Assembly (NCBI RefSeq): GCF_003148665.1
Contig: NZ_QGGQ01000014.1
Span: 47,180-111,179, forward strand
DNA from: Maribacter polysiphoniae
Lineage (GTDB): Bacteria > Bacteroidota > Bacteroidia > Flavobacteriales > Flavobacteriaceae
DNA length: 64,000 nucleotides
Direction of reading: 5' to 3'
Position numbers and translations under genes: made by a program. Positions within the stretch are counted from its first letter, which is position 1. Each line of letters begins with the position of its first letter. The notes beneath the pieces were generated by a model. The model searched no databases and was not told the DNA's origin. It was given only the letters and a program-made list of their open reading frames with translations. Positions 52,802 through 62,209 of the stretch are shown here, piece by piece.

Positions 52802-54913
52802 TTATTGTTCATTCTGTTTCACCAATCCTTTTTGCACATTCGAAGGAACGGCTTGAAAGGATGAAAAAACGGATTTAAAAGTGGCCCTACCTTGGGTCAT
52901 AGACCGTAAATTGGTAGAGTAACCATATAATTCGGCAGCGGGCACCATACATTTTAGTACCTGGTAATTATCCATTGTATTGATTCCCTGTATAATGGAA
53001 CGTCGCGATTGCAGGTCGGTCATCACATTCCCGACCATTTCTTCAGGGACCTTGACCGTTAATTCGTTGACGGGTTCCAGCAAGTTGGGATTGGCATTCA
53101 GGAAAGCTTCCTTAAAGGCATGGGCTCCGGCAATTTTAAAGGAAATATCATTGGAATCGACGGAGTGCATTTTACCATCATAAACCATGACCCGTACATC
53201 ACGGATATATGAGCCTGTCAACGGACCGGTTTCCATGACTTCCAAAATGCCCTTCATTATCGAAGGCAAGTATCGAAGGTCAATTACCCCGCCCACGATG
53301 CAATTATAAAAGACGAGTTTACCGCCCCATGGCAGATCAACTTCTTCCTTACCCCGAATATTGAATCCTTCAGGTTCGGGTATGCCCTCATACCAAGGTT
53401 CTATTTTTAAATGTACCTGGGCAAATTGTCCTGCCCCACCGGATTGCTTTTTGTGTCTGTAGCTAGCATTCGCAGATCGCTGAATGGTTTCACGATAAGC
53501 TATTTTGGGCTTTTCGAATGATGCTTCAATCCCATAACCATTCTTTAAGGTCCAATCGATCGTTGCCAAATGCAATTCACCTTGGCAACCTAAAATCATT
53601 TGCTTCAATTCCTTTGAATACGAAACCACGACCGTTGGATCCTGACTGTGTATTTTCTTTAAGGCGTCACTTAATTTTTCCTCTTCTTTTTTATTCGAGG
53701 CTGAAATTGATTTTTTAGTCCTTGGTTCGGGAAATTGGATGGGTTTGATCGTAATAGGATTGCCCGCCTCGTGTAGGGTGTCGTTTGTTTCCGTATACTT
53801 TAATTTTAGGGTTGCTCCGATATCCCCTACGGTCAATTTTGGTACGGGTTCACGTTTTTTACCGTCCATAATGAACAGTTGGTTCAAAATTTCCGTTTCC
53901 CCATTTCTCGAGTTCACCAATTTATCGTTCTGTTTTACTTCTCCCGATTTAACCTTGAAGAATGTAATTTGTCCCAAATTGGGTTGATGGATGGTCTTGA
54001 ATACAAAAAGTGATGTCGGAGCCTCTTTTTTGGGCTCAATAACTTTGCCTTCAACACTTTGTTGTGGTTTTAAATCCGAGGCAGAAGGGGCTACATTGTC
54101 TATGAATCCCATTAAACGACCGCTACCCATATCGTTAAGGGCCGAAGTGCAGAATACGGGAAACACCTCTTGGTTTAGCATACCGGCCTTGATGCCTTGT
54201 CGCATTTCATCTTCGTTCAAGCTTCCTTTCTCAAAATAGAGTTCCATTAACTCCTCATCATTTTCCGCAGCCTTCTCAACCAACTCATTGTGCAATTCAT
54301 CCGCCAGTTCCTTTTGATCTTTGGGAATGGGCAGCTTTTCCGGTTTCCCTCCATTAGGTCCGAACTTGTACATTTTCATTTTCAATACATCGATGATGCA
54401 CTGCGCGCCATCCACTTTTATGGGATATTGGATTTTGACCAGGTTGTTTCCGACCAAATTTTTAAGGCTGTTGTAACTTTCATCAAATTTAAGGCCCACA
54501 TGGTCTATTTGATTGATTACGAAAACTGTCGGCTTTTGGTATTTATCAATATAATTCCAAATGATCTCGGTACCTACCTCTACGCCATATTGTCCGTTAA
54601 TGACCGTCACAATGGTATCTGCCACACGTATCGAGGAAATTATCTCCCCAATAAAATCGTCCAAACCAGGCGTATCCATGATATTGATCTTATACTGCCG
54701 CCATTCGGTATGTAGCGGGGTGGCAAAAACCGAGTTTCCCCGCTCATGCTCAATATCGTGGTAATCAGAGACCGTATTCAAGTTTTCTACGGTACCTCTC
54801 CTATTGATCAATCCGGCCTCAAAAAGCATCGTCTCGGCCAGTGTCGTTTTACCAGAGTTATGAGCCCCAACTAGAACAACATTCTTAATGTGTTTATCGT
54901 CGTATATCTTCAT
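52802..54913 (-). CDS. EF-G paralogue with degenerate GTPase motifs (EF-G2-like)
   Basis: A 703-aa translation factor with all EF-G domains: G domain (~1-270), domain II (~310-390), III, IV (GAGQFAQVHLKIEPW) and V. G1 is intact (GAHNSGKTT). Elsewhere the G domain departs from consensus: G3 reads DTPGLDDF in place of DTPGHVDF, losing the catalytic His; G4 is NQID, not NKxD; and the switch I Thr (RGITI) is replaced (ERGNSVF). Bacteroides EF-G2 is a known paralogue that supports translation without GTPase activity, and this protein may be its counterpart. A -7 box TAGATTTG at 54941-54948 gives a short leader. Confidence 0.87.
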   Translation of the reverse strand: MKIYDDKHIKNVVLVGAHNSGKTTLAETMLFEAGLINRRGTVENLNTVSDYHDIEHERGNSVFATPLHTEWRQYKINIMDTPGLDDFIGEIISSIRVADTIVTVINGQYGVEVGTEIIWNYIDKYQKPTVFVINQIDHVGLKFDESYNSLKNLVGNNLVKIQYPIKVDGAQCIIDVLKMKMYKFGPNGGKPEKLPIPKDQKELADELHNELVEKAAENDEELMELYFEKGSLNEDEMRQGIKAGMLNQEVFPVFCTSALNDMGSGRLMGFIDNVAPSASDLKPQQSVEGKVIEPKKEAPTSLFVFKTIHQPNLGQITFFKVKSGEVKQNDKLVNSRNGETEILNQLFIMDGKKREPVPKLTVGDIGATLKLKYTETNDTLHEAGNPITIKPIQFPEPRTKKSISASNKKEEEKLSDALKKIHSQDPTVVVSYSKELKQMILGCQGELHLATIDWTLKNGYGIEASFEKPKIAYRETIQRSANASYRHKKQSGGAGQFAQVHLKIEPWYEGIPEPEGFNIRGKEEVDLPWGGKLVFYNCIVGGVIDLRYLPSIMKGILEVMETGPLTGSYIRDVRVMVYDGKMHSVDSNDISFKIAGAHAFKEAFLNANPNLLEPVNELTVKVPEEMVGNVMTDLQSRRSIIQGINTMDNYQVLKCMVPAAELYGYSTNLRSMTQGRATFKSVFSSFQAVPSNVQKGLVKQNEQ

Positions 54914-55222
54914 GGAGTAGCGATTTATATTGATGTCTTACAAATCTAAAATTACATTAAAGGGAATAACATGATATTTGTTAGTTTTTATCTCCGAAAA
55001 TTATTGTATTCTTAATGTTTGGCCCCCAAAAATGCACTTCATTATTGTGAATGGGACAAATTCATTTAAAAATACAAAAATGCTTTCATAACCGTTATAT
55101 GATATAGTAACAAGCTGAAAATCAATTAATTAATACACTGGGTATATCGAATTAAGTAGATAAGCATAATTTTTTAATTTAAATTGTGGGCGTTCCTAAC
55201 CGTTTTTAATCCAAGGTATCCC
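54914..55222. other. 309-bp intergenic region
   Basis: Contains the EF-G paralogue promoter (-7 box at 54941-54948, reverse strand). The rest is AT-rich and shows no gene or obvious terminator for the DUF5916 gene's neighbour. Confidence 0.5.
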
Positions 55223-57391
55223 CTACGGATTAAACCAATAATTGAGCTTAAGGGTAAGCGACCAAGTCCGGCCGTTATAAGGGTCTAATAAATGGTTGTT
55301 GGTATACACGATAAACAGATCGGAAGCGGGTTTATAGCGCCATTGGAAGCGTGAGTTCAGATTGAAGTTTTTGGATTGCTCATTGTATTGAAAGAGATTG
55401 GAAAAGAACAATTTGTTCGTAAACGTTATGTCCACTTCAGATCCAATGAGCCAGAACTCGTTTGTGTTCCATGGGGCAGGCATTTTTATCCGATTGTAAT
55501 TTAAATTTGCACTGAGGCTCACGAAGGGTTGAAACCTATATCCGAGTTCTGTGGTAAGGCTTGTTCTGTTTCCGTCTTCATAATACCCTCCTAAACGACC
55601 ATCAAAGGTATAGGTGAATAGGCTTTGGGGTTTCGAGGCGTACATCCAACCAAAGGCGTTCCAGCGGTGTTTGGTACCTACCGCCAATTCTTGTTTACCC
55701 AAACGGGTGGGGTCGAAAGGGGATAATAATTCAACAAAATCATCCGATATAAAAAAATCAAGGCTGCTTCGATTGCGAAAAGCAAAGGAGTATAGTAAAT
55801 AACTGGTATTGTCGGTACGTTCAAAATCCTCATTAAAATAATAACTGGTATTCAAAGTTGGTCCATGGCTTAGGATTTGTCCGGATTTTGGAAAGAAAAG
55901 ATATCCTAAGAATGATTGGGTCTTTATATAACCGTTTCTAGGGACATAACCCACCTCGGCCCTGTAATTCTCGCTTACGGACTCTTCCTGTATCCGCCAG
56001 TTCCATTTTCTGCTTTTGTATTCCAAATGGGCAGCTTGCGTAATACCATTGCCTTCGTCGTCCGGGGAGAACGATTTGAGAAGGAATGCCTTGCCATCCC
56101 ACATATTGTTCGATGATGCCAAATTATATTCCAATCCAACGTTGCGATTGAATTTAGGATATAAGGCAGTTATGGAATCATTTTCTTGGGGATAATTGAT
56201 TGATTCCTTGTTTACCACCATTAGTCCGATACTGGATCGACCAAAGACTTTTCGTTGTAAGGTCAGTACGCCGAAATTTTGACTGGGTAGCCCCGTTGCA
56301 TCCACCGCGGCCGTTTGCATATCCATAACCCCCAAACGCCATTTTTCATTCAGGTTGCCACTGACCCTGGCCCCTGCCCGTATAGGTACGCCCAAACCGA
56401 TACGTCTTGAAAAGAAGGGACGAATGCTCGAATACCCAAAATTGGCAAAAAGGTCACCGTTTTCAAGGAAAAACTGTCGTTTTTCTGGAAAAAACAGTTC
56501 AAAACGATCTAAATTGGTGACTTGTCGGTCAACTTCCACCTGTGAAAAATCAGGATTGACGGTCAAGTCAAGGTTTAAGGAAGAGGTTAGGCCTATCTTT
56601 ACATCGCCACCTACTTTTTTATCAAAAGAGCTTTCCCCCTCAAGATCATTGCTTACACTACTTAACACGTAAGGTATAACGGAAATATTTGAGCCTTGTG
56701 AAGGTGGTGGTTGATCCCAGACCAATACCCCGGTATACGCCAATGATGCGGTAGGGAACTGCCTTGGAATGGGTGTCCAGCTCGATTTTTCACTGGCTTT
56801 AAGGTCTAAACGGCTAAAATTGATACCCCATTCCTTTACCCCGTCTTTATAGCGTATCGATTTGAAGGGCACCGCCATTTCAAAAACCCATTTATCTTCG
56901 TCGCTTACGACTTTGGATATCCATTTACTGTCCCAATTGAGGTCTATGCTACTGCCCCCGAACATGGTACCGTCCCATTGCGCGCCTGCAGCATTGGAAC
57001 CAAAGGAGAACCCTGTGGTTTGGTTATTGAAAGGATCTAGAAACAGCAAGAAATTATCGTTTTTACCGAAATTGAAATCACGACGTAGGGATTCAACGAT
57101 ATTCTGACCCTTGGTTGTGTTGAAAAAAGTAGCGATAAGATAAATATGCTTATCGTCATAGGCCATCCGTATTTCGGACATCTCGGTGGCCTTACGATTA
57201 TCCATGGGCAGGACCATGAAAAAATCATCGGCTTTTTCTGTGTCTTTCCAAGCGGCATCATCGGCCACACCATCAATTACAATGGGTGAGGTTGTCTTTT
57301 TGATATGTAACCGAAAAGACTCATTCTTTTTTTGTGCCATGCTAAGAAAGCTTGTAAAGAGCACAAAAAATAGTGTGATTTGTTTTCCCAT
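55223..57391 (-). CDS. DUF5916 outer-membrane protein with CBM9-like N-terminal domain
   Basis: A 722-aa exported protein from the ATG at 57391 (MGKQITLFFVLFTSFLSMAQ signal peptide). Residues ~25-210 resemble the CBM9-like domain (PIVIDGVADDAAWKDTEKADDF; VFEMAVPFKSIRYKDG). The DUF5916 barrel follows (NPDFSQVEVDRQVTNLDRFELFFPEKRQFFLENGDLF; FFSRRIGL) and ends in an aromatic C-terminus (LKLNYWF). The family is common in marine Bacteroidota; it may be a surface receptor or channel for carbohydrates. It is divergent from the GntR gene. Confidence 0.87.
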   Translation of the reverse strand: MGKQITLFFVLFTSFLSMAQKKNESFRLHIKKTTSPIVIDGVADDAAWKDTEKADDFFMVLPMDNRKATEMSEIRMAYDDKHIYLIATFFNTTKGQNIVESLRRDFNFGKNDNFLLFLDPFNNQTTGFSFGSNAAGAQWDGTMFGGSSIDLNWDSKWISKVVSDEDKWVFEMAVPFKSIRYKDGVKEWGINFSRLDLKASEKSSWTPIPRQFPTASLAYTGVLVWDQPPPSQGSNISVIPYVLSSVSNDLEGESSFDKKVGGDVKIGLTSSLNLDLTVNPDFSQVEVDRQVTNLDRFELFFPEKRQFFLENGDLFANFGYSSIRPFFSRRIGLGVPIRAGARVSGNLNEKWRLGVMDMQTAAVDATGLPSQNFGVLTLQRKVFGRSSIGLMVVNKESINYPQENDSITALYPKFNRNVGLEYNLASSNNMWDGKAFLLKSFSPDDEGNGITQAAHLEYKSRKWNWRIQEESVSENYRAEVGYVPRNGYIKTQSFLGYLFFPKSGQILSHGPTLNTSYYFNEDFERTDNTSYLLYSFAFRNRSSLDFFISDDFVELLSPFDPTRLGKQELAVGTKHRWNAFGWMYASKPQSLFTYTFDGRLGGYYEDGNRTSLTTELGYRFQPFVSLSANLNYNRIKMPAPWNTNEFWLIGSEVDITFTNKLFFSNLFQYNEQSKNFNLNSRFQWRYKPASDLFIVYTNNHLLDPYNGRTWSLTLKLNYWFNP

Positions 57392-57499
57392 AATCAAAAA
57401 CAAGATAGGTATTTCCCTAGAGATTCAATTGTATATATTGTACTAATATTGGCTCAAAATTGTCAATATCTGAGGTTAAGGGTTTATATTTTTTTTATA

Positions 57500-57545
57500 T
57501 GGTAGTATACCAAGCCCTAAAGAATAACGTTAAATCGTATACGAT
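57500..57545. promoter_or_regulatory. Two palindromic GntR operators
   Basis: ATCGTATACGAT at 57534-57545 is a perfect 12-bp palindrome 16 bp before the GntR start. TGGTA-GTA-TACCA at 57500-57512 is a second one. GTATAC-centred palindromes are typical of FCD-type (FadR/VanR) GntR proteins. Both lie between the DUF5916 and GntR genes, so both could be controlled. Confidence 0.65.
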
Positions 57546-57561
57546 ATAGTATCTTAGCGGC

Positions 57562-58194
57562 ATGAAATCCAAAATAATCTTACGCGATCAAGTTCGGGAG
57601 CATCTTCTAGATGAAATGACCTATGGCAAATTGGAACCAGGAAAGACCATAAATTTGGCTGCTTTGGCACGTAAACTGGATGTTAGTGTGACCCCGATCC
57701 GGGAGGCGCTGACCCAATTGCAACAATCGATGTTGATCAAAGCCATCCCCAACAGAGGGTTTATAATTGCCGAATTGAATTATTCGGAAGCCAAGGACCT
57801 GTATGAATTGGTGGCCGATCTAGAAGTTTTGGCCCTGGAGAATTCCGTTTTCGAAGCCTCATCGATCGAAGCCCTAAAACAAACCCAGATCAAATTTAAA
57901 AATGCCAAGGATACCTTGTCCCGTATACACGCAAAGCTCGAATTCCATAACATACTCACCCAGCACTATAAGAACGCTCTTGCGCATCAGATTTTGACCG
58001 ACCTTAAAACACGGATCATCTTTTATGAAAGGGCATTTATGTCCGATGATTCCATTTATGCCAAATCTGACAATCAGCATGATGGAATCATTTCAGCCAT
58101 CGAGGATGACAATGTGCCTACGGCAGCCCTAGTCTTAAAAATGAATTGGATGTTGATTTTGGACTATATCCAAAAACAGCTCAGGTTTATTTAA
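57562..58194 (+). CDS. GntR-family regulator with FCD ligand domain
   Basis: A 210-aa regulator. The winged helix is LRDQVREHLLDEMTYGKLEPGKTINLAALARKLDVSVTPIREALTQLQQ (~6-55), the classic GntR form. The FCD all-helical domain follows (DLYELVADLEVLALENSVF ... LEFHNILTQHYKN ... QHDGIISAIEDDN) with His and Asp residues that bind metal in relatives. It has its own palindromic operators upstream. The effector is probably an organic acid. Confidence 0.9.
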   Translation: MKSKIILRDQVREHLLDEMTYGKLEPGKTINLAALARKLDVSVTPIREALTQLQQSMLIKAIPNRGFIIAELNYSEAKDLYELVADLEVLALENSVFEASSIEALKQTQIKFKNAKDTLSRIHAKLEFHNILTQHYKNALAHQILTDLKTRIIFYERAFMSDDSIYAKSDNQHDGIISAIEDDNVPTAALVLKMNWMLILDYIQKQLRFI

Positions 58195-58222
58195 TTGGGT
58201 AAAGGAAGGATTGATTACCCCC

Positions 58223-58822
58223 CTACTCCAGTTCCCTTAGAATATCCTCGGCAGAACTCGTGACCCCCTTATAACAACCATAGCCCCATCGGGCAAAGAA
58301 AAACAGAAAAACGAGTACCACCCCAATAAAAGCATATAACCCTAAACCTTTTTCCATAAGAAAAAAATCCTTGTTCGACAATAATTTCGATGCTACCGGT
58401 AAGGTTGTGAACATCACGGCAAAACTGGCATAAAATGCAAATTGTTGAATGAATAATAGCCTGTTCTTGGCTTTTGTATATTGAAAGAGCGTCTCTTTGT
58501 AATTGCTTTCGGAAATATCCACATCCTTTATTTTTTTAAGAAACCTTAATGTAAGGATTGGAAGTATAAGGATAAAAACGAGAGTGATACTGCCACAAAG
58601 CATTAAATACCAAGTGTCCAACCTATGGAAATTGAATATCAAATATAGTGCGATGGCAAAACAAATGATCGCACCTATTGTTTCGTAAAAGGTTATCCCG
58701 TGGAATTTGTTTTTATATTTCTGTTGTGTCATTTCCAATATTATTTTATCGGTTAATCGTTTTTGCTTATCGAGTTCCTCACTCATTTGCGTCCAGGTAG
58801 CCTGTAATTCTTCCATTTCCAT
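58223..58822 (-). CDS. Membrane protein paired with ECF sigma gene, possible anti-sigma factor
   Basis: A 199-aa protein with four helices. The N-terminal ~35 residues (MEMEELQATWTQMSEELDKQKRLTDKI) form an acidic-basic coiled part of the kind found in small membrane proteins encoded behind flavobacterial ECF sigma genes. It starts 3 bp after the sigma stop. Sigma binding is inferred from context only; no zinc motif is present. Confidence 0.65.
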   Translation of the reverse strand: MEMEELQATWTQMSEELDKQKRLTDKIILEMTQQKYKNKFHGITFYETIGAIICFAIALYLIFNFHRLDTWYLMLCGSITLVFILILPILTLRFLKKIKDVDISESNYKETLFQYTKAKNRLLFIQQFAFYASFAVMFTTLPVASKLLSNKDFFLMEKGLGLYAFIGVVLVFLFFFARWGYGCYKGVTSSAEDILRELE

Positions 58823-58825
58823 GAC

Positions 58826-59249
58826 TTATTTTTTAATGATCTTTGATTTCAATTTTGTTTTGATCCGGGAGATGCGTGTACCCACATTGGAAGGTGTCAA
58901 TCCCGTTATATCCGAAATTTCTGTGTAGCTTTTACCTTCCAACAATAACAACATCAGCCCTTTTTCAAGCACATTCAATTGATGTATGTATCCATAAAGT
59001 ATTTTAACACGTTCCTCAAAAACGGTATCATATAATTCCGTTTGGCGCAAAACCACCCTGTCAATGGCTACGGAATGTCCTTTGTGTTTGTTTTTTTTTA
59101 TATGGGTCAAAGCGGTATTCAAGGCAATACGGTACATCCAGGTACTGAATTTGCCTCCCCCTGAATGAATCAAAGGATTTCCAGAGTTGATTAACGATAT
59201 CCTGGTATAGGTCTTGCTGGTCTTCCACCTTACATGGCAAAAAAATCAT
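58826..59249 (-). pseudogene. ECF sigma-70 factor gene with frameshift
   Basis: Two overlapping frames together encode one ECF sigma factor. The upstream frame (from 59249) gives region 2.1: KVEDQQDLYQDIVNQLWKSF. The downstream frame continues GGKFSTWMYRIALNTALTHI (region 2.4), then KSYTEISDITGLTPSNVGTRISRIKTKL (region 4). They join perfectly if one base is removed from the five-C run at 59157-59161. The N-terminal ~20 residues are also not recognisable. It is either a real pseudogene or a sequencing error; the intact membrane partner next to it makes an error worth excluding. Confidence 0.75.
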
Positions 59250-59347
59250 ATCAATTGTTAAAAAAATATTATGAATGTGTCAACACCTATATTAATTTCA
59301 CTTTTTCTTCGTTCTTTGTTATAGTATTAAACACAAATCATTATACC

Positions 59348-59491
59348 ATGAACTATTTGTCTCCACAGATTGAAGCTTTATCCAAAAAGAAAATAAAGCA
59401 AGAAGCCCCTTTGGTTAAAAAAGTATATTCCTGTGGCATTTTCCAAGAATATGATAATGATTCCCAAGTGGGGACTAAAAAGCACTTCTAG
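59348..59491 (+). CDS. 47-aa small orphan protein
   Basis: Encodes MNYLSPQIEALSKKKIKQEA, PLVKKVYSCGIFQEYDNDSQ, VGTKKHF. It lies alone on the forward strand between the sigma remnant and the amidohydrolase gene. A longer in-frame start at 59234 overlaps the sigma gene and is unlikely. Basic first half, single Cys. No family recognised; a signalling or modified peptide is possible but unsupported. Confidence 0.45.
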   Translation: MNYLSPQIEALSKKKIKQEAPLVKKVYSCGIFQEYDNDSQVGTKKHF

Positions 59492-59502
59492 AAATACGCT
59501 TT

Positions 59503-60594
59503 TTATTTTTCGAATAATCCTGGATCCAGTCCAGGGATAAGTTTCAATGCATTTTTGTAATATACTTTTCTTAATACTTCATCAGGAAGTTGTAGTCCGT
59601 ACATGGCCCAAAATGCATGGTATTTCTTATAGTACGGGAAATATTCGTCACCAGTTTCCAAAACCCTGAAATAGGTGGGGAACTCCTCTGGCTTCCAACT
59701 ATCCTTTCCAAATAGGATTCGATCTTGGTATTTTATGAAAAATGCATGGGCATTTTTAGGTTGCCTTCCCAATTCAGCAATGACTGCGGCTATTCCAACG
59801 TACATATTGGGTATGGCATCCAATAATTCCCCTAATTTTTTAAGGTCATTCGCATACCACCCCATATGGGCATTGATAAACTTGGTATTTGGATGTTTTT
59901 TGAATACATGATGCTGTTCTTCGATTATTTGTTCCCAAGGAGCGGGATCGGTATCCGATCTTTTTCTTCGGGGATGGGTCTTTAGCTCCAACCAACGTTC
60001 ATTATCCTTATCCATCGGGTCCCAGAATGATTTGGGGTCGGCAGCATGGATCAATACAGGTACACCCAGTTCTCCGCACTTGGCCCAAATGGGATCTAAC
60101 CTTGGGTCATCTATAGCCAAACGTTTTCCGTCACTATCGGTATAGCGCAATCCCAGACTCTTGAATATTTTAAGTCCTTTTGCCCCATTCTTGATATCGG
60201 TTTCCAATTGTTTGGCTGCCTTTTCTGACCACCCAGCGGTCCCTACACCCTCAAAATCGACATTGGCAAAAACAGCGAAGCGATTCGGGTAATTAGCCGC
60301 TATGTTTTTTATCATGGTATGTAGGCGTTCTCCGGAACCTCCGCTTAAATTGACCATAACACCCTCATTCAGGGCATCCATATCCTTGACCAATGCGGAC
60401 AGGGCTTCTGGGGACATGTCCCTTTGGTGGCTATGGACATCTATAAAAGGAAATTTGGCCTTTTTTACATCATTTACGGGAACCACCAAGGTTGATTTGG
60501 GATTATAGTTCTCAAAATCCATTTCTTGGGCAGTCATATTGGAGATGGGTATTACCATGACCATCAATACAACATACAGGCTTTTTAATTTCAT
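59503..60594 (-). CDS. Secreted amidohydrolase-family protein
   Basis: A 363-aa exported protein (signal MKLKSLYVVLMVMVIPISNMTAQ) of the TIM-barrel amidohydrolase family (ACMSD/Amidohydro_2 type). Metal residues: FIDVHSHQRD near residue 52, LIHAADPKSFWD near ~182, FINAHMGW at ~245 and FGKDSW at ~300. It may be a decarboxylase or hydrolase of a cyclic carboxylate. Its start overlaps the stop of the MocA-like gene (ATGA), making a three-gene operon with XdhC. Confidence 0.85.
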   Translation of the reverse strand: MKLKSLYVVLMVMVIPISNMTAQEMDFENYNPKSTLVVPVNDVKKAKFPFIDVHSHQRDMSPEALSALVKDMDALNEGVMVNLSGGSGERLHTMIKNIAANYPNRFAVFANVDFEGVGTAGWSEKAAKQLETDIKNGAKGLKIFKSLGLRYTDSDGKRLAIDDPRLDPIWAKCGELGVPVLIHAADPKSFWDPMDKDNERWLELKTHPRRKRSDTDPAPWEQIIEEQHHVFKKHPNTKFINAHMGWYANDLKKLGELLDAIPNMYVGIAAVIAELGRQPKNAHAFFIKYQDRILFGKDSWKPEEFPTYFRVLETGDEYFPYYKKYHAFWAMYGLQLPDEVLRKVYYKNALKLIPGLDPGLFEK

Positions 60595-61205
60595 AGGTTT
60601 GTTTGGTTTTTTAAATGTTGGTACTCCCCATAGGTGTCGAGGTCTATCTGCTTTCCATGGGGAGCAATAGTGCGTACTTCCTCACTGTTTTTGGCTATGA
60701 TATCCTTAGCTCCCGAATCACCGTCCAAGGTTAGTAGTTCGCCAATAAATTTTTTATGAAAAAGAACGGGTACCCCATTCCCATGTTCATATGCCGTTGC
60801 AATGATGTTTTTATCCCCATTCCGATAAGCCTTGATCATGCCATTAAGGTATTCGGCATTGATCAATGGTTGGTCACAGAGCGTAAATAAAAGCGCATCA
60901 TAATCTGTTTCTGATTCCAAAAGGAATTGTGCGGCACTTGCTATGGATGCGCCTATTCCTTTTTTCCAGTCAGGGTTGAATATACAATGGGTATTTGAGA
61001 GATCGATCTTTTGCTGAATGGCGAGTGCATTGGCGCCCAATACGGTGTAAACATGTTTTGCATCACTTCTTCGGGCAACATTTATGGCATGGCCCAGGAG
61101 GGTTGTTTTTCCCCATGGCAGCAGTTGTTTTGGCTGTTGCATACGGGAAGATTCGCCAGCGGCCAGGATAATCAAGGCTATATTTTTTGATTTACCCGTT
61201 AGCAA
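60591..61205 (-). CDS. MocA-like molybdopterin cytidylyl/nucleotidyltransferase
   Basis: A 204-aa nucleotidyltransferase of the MobA/MocA group. ALIILAAGESSRMQQPKQLLPW is the nucleotide-binding signature, and LLFTLCDQPLINAEYL the metal-binding D-Q-P motif. MocA adds CMP to molybdopterin for xanthine dehydrogenase-class enzymes. It overlaps the XdhC gene by 7 bp, which favours that cofactor role. Confidence 0.87.
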   Translation of the reverse strand: MLTGKSKNIALIILAAGESSRMQQPKQLLPWGKTTLLGHAINVARRSDAKHVYTVLGANALAIQQKIDLSNTHCIFNPDWKKGIGASIASAAQFLLESETDYDALLFTLCDQPLINAEYLNGMIKAYRNGDKNIIATAYEHGNGVPVLFHKKFIGELLTLDGDSGAKDIIAKNSEEVRTIAPHGKQIDLDTYGEYQHLKNQTNL

Positions 61206-62209
61206 TGTATGGGGTTGGATTTTTGTTTAAGCATTATCGGGTTTTGGTTACGTACAACGGCCAATATTTCCGATAAAATGGCAATACTGATTTCTTGGGC
61301 CGTTTCTGCCCCGATATTTAAACCCGAAGGTCCATAGATGCTATCAAAAAAGGAATCAGCGATCTCGGGATGGCGTTCGATCAATTCCCCGAAAAGTTTT
61401 TCCCTTCGTTTGGCAGGACCTAAAATGCCAATATAGGAAGGATGTGTTCCTACGATTCTCAATAGGTATTTCAGGTCTTTTACATAATTGTGTGTCATTA
61501 TCATCACAGCGGTCTGATCATCTATCAGAGCCAGATCTAGATTTTCCGCATCTACAGCGATCATTTCCTGGGCCCCAGGAAAATCGTTAAGCGTTTTATG
61601 CGATGAAGGTACCGTTACAATGGTGACCTCCCAACCCGTAAGGGAGGCGTAAGTACTTAGTTGAACCGCATCGTGTTCTGCCCCAATGATCAATAATTTG
61701 AAACACGGTTTCATTTCTTGGGTAAAAAACTGTAAGTCCCCACGAGGTTCGTAATTCTTACACAGGGCATAATCCCCTTGGTTGATACTGATAATGGACC
61801 CATAGGCCTTGTGGCAACCTTCTTGGTGGGTAAAGTATGTTTTGATGTGAAACGGATTCCTCGTTTTAAGATTATTTTCAAAAGCCTCGATAAAGTCATC
61901 TTGGGGTTGAAAAGGTTCGATCAAAATATAAAGCAAGCCCTCGCATCCCAAACGGTACCGGCCGTCGTAAGTCATCATTTTCGGGATACCATCCTTAAAA
62001 ACACTTTGTGCCTGTCGTATGACCTCTTTTTCAACACATCCGCCGCTTACTGCCCCTATGGCATTGCCACCTTCAAGGATCAGCATGCGAACACCCGGTC
62101 TTCTATAGGATGAGCCATCTAGGGCAACGACTGTTGCCAAAACGGTTTTCTCCTGTTTTTTTCTAGCCGAAATATAGGCTTTTACAATGTTCTTGAATTC
62201 ATGGGTCAT
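61199..62209 (-). CDS. XdhC/CoxI-family molybdenum-enzyme maturation protein
   Basis: A 336-aa protein. The N-terminal XdhC_CoxI domain holds TVVALDGSSYRRPGVRMLIL and GAVSGGCVEKEVIRQA (~residues 22-65). The C-terminal Rossmann-like domain (LLIIGAEHDAVQLSTYASLTGWEVTIV, MIMTHNYVKDLKYL, YIGILGPAKRREKL) is typical. XdhC binds Moco and inserts the sulfurated cofactor into xanthine dehydrogenase. The structural genes of such an enzyme are not within this window; they may lie upstream beyond 62209 on another strand or elsewhere. Confidence 0.9.
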   Translation of the reverse strand: MTHEFKNIVKAYISARKKQEKTVLATVVALDGSSYRRPGVRMLILEGGNAIGAVSGGCVEKEVIRQAQSVFKDGIPKMMTYDGRYRLGCEGLLYILIEPFQPQDDFIEAFENNLKTRNPFHIKTYFTHQEGCHKAYGSIISINQGDYALCKNYEPRGDLQFFTQEMKPCFKLLIIGAEHDAVQLSTYASLTGWEVTIVTVPSSHKTLNDFPGAQEMIAVDAENLDLALIDDQTAVMIMTHNYVKDLKYLLRIVGTHPSYIGILGPAKRREKLFGELIERHPEIADSFFDSIYGPSGLNIGAETAQEISIAILSEILAVVRNQNPIMLKQKSNPIHC

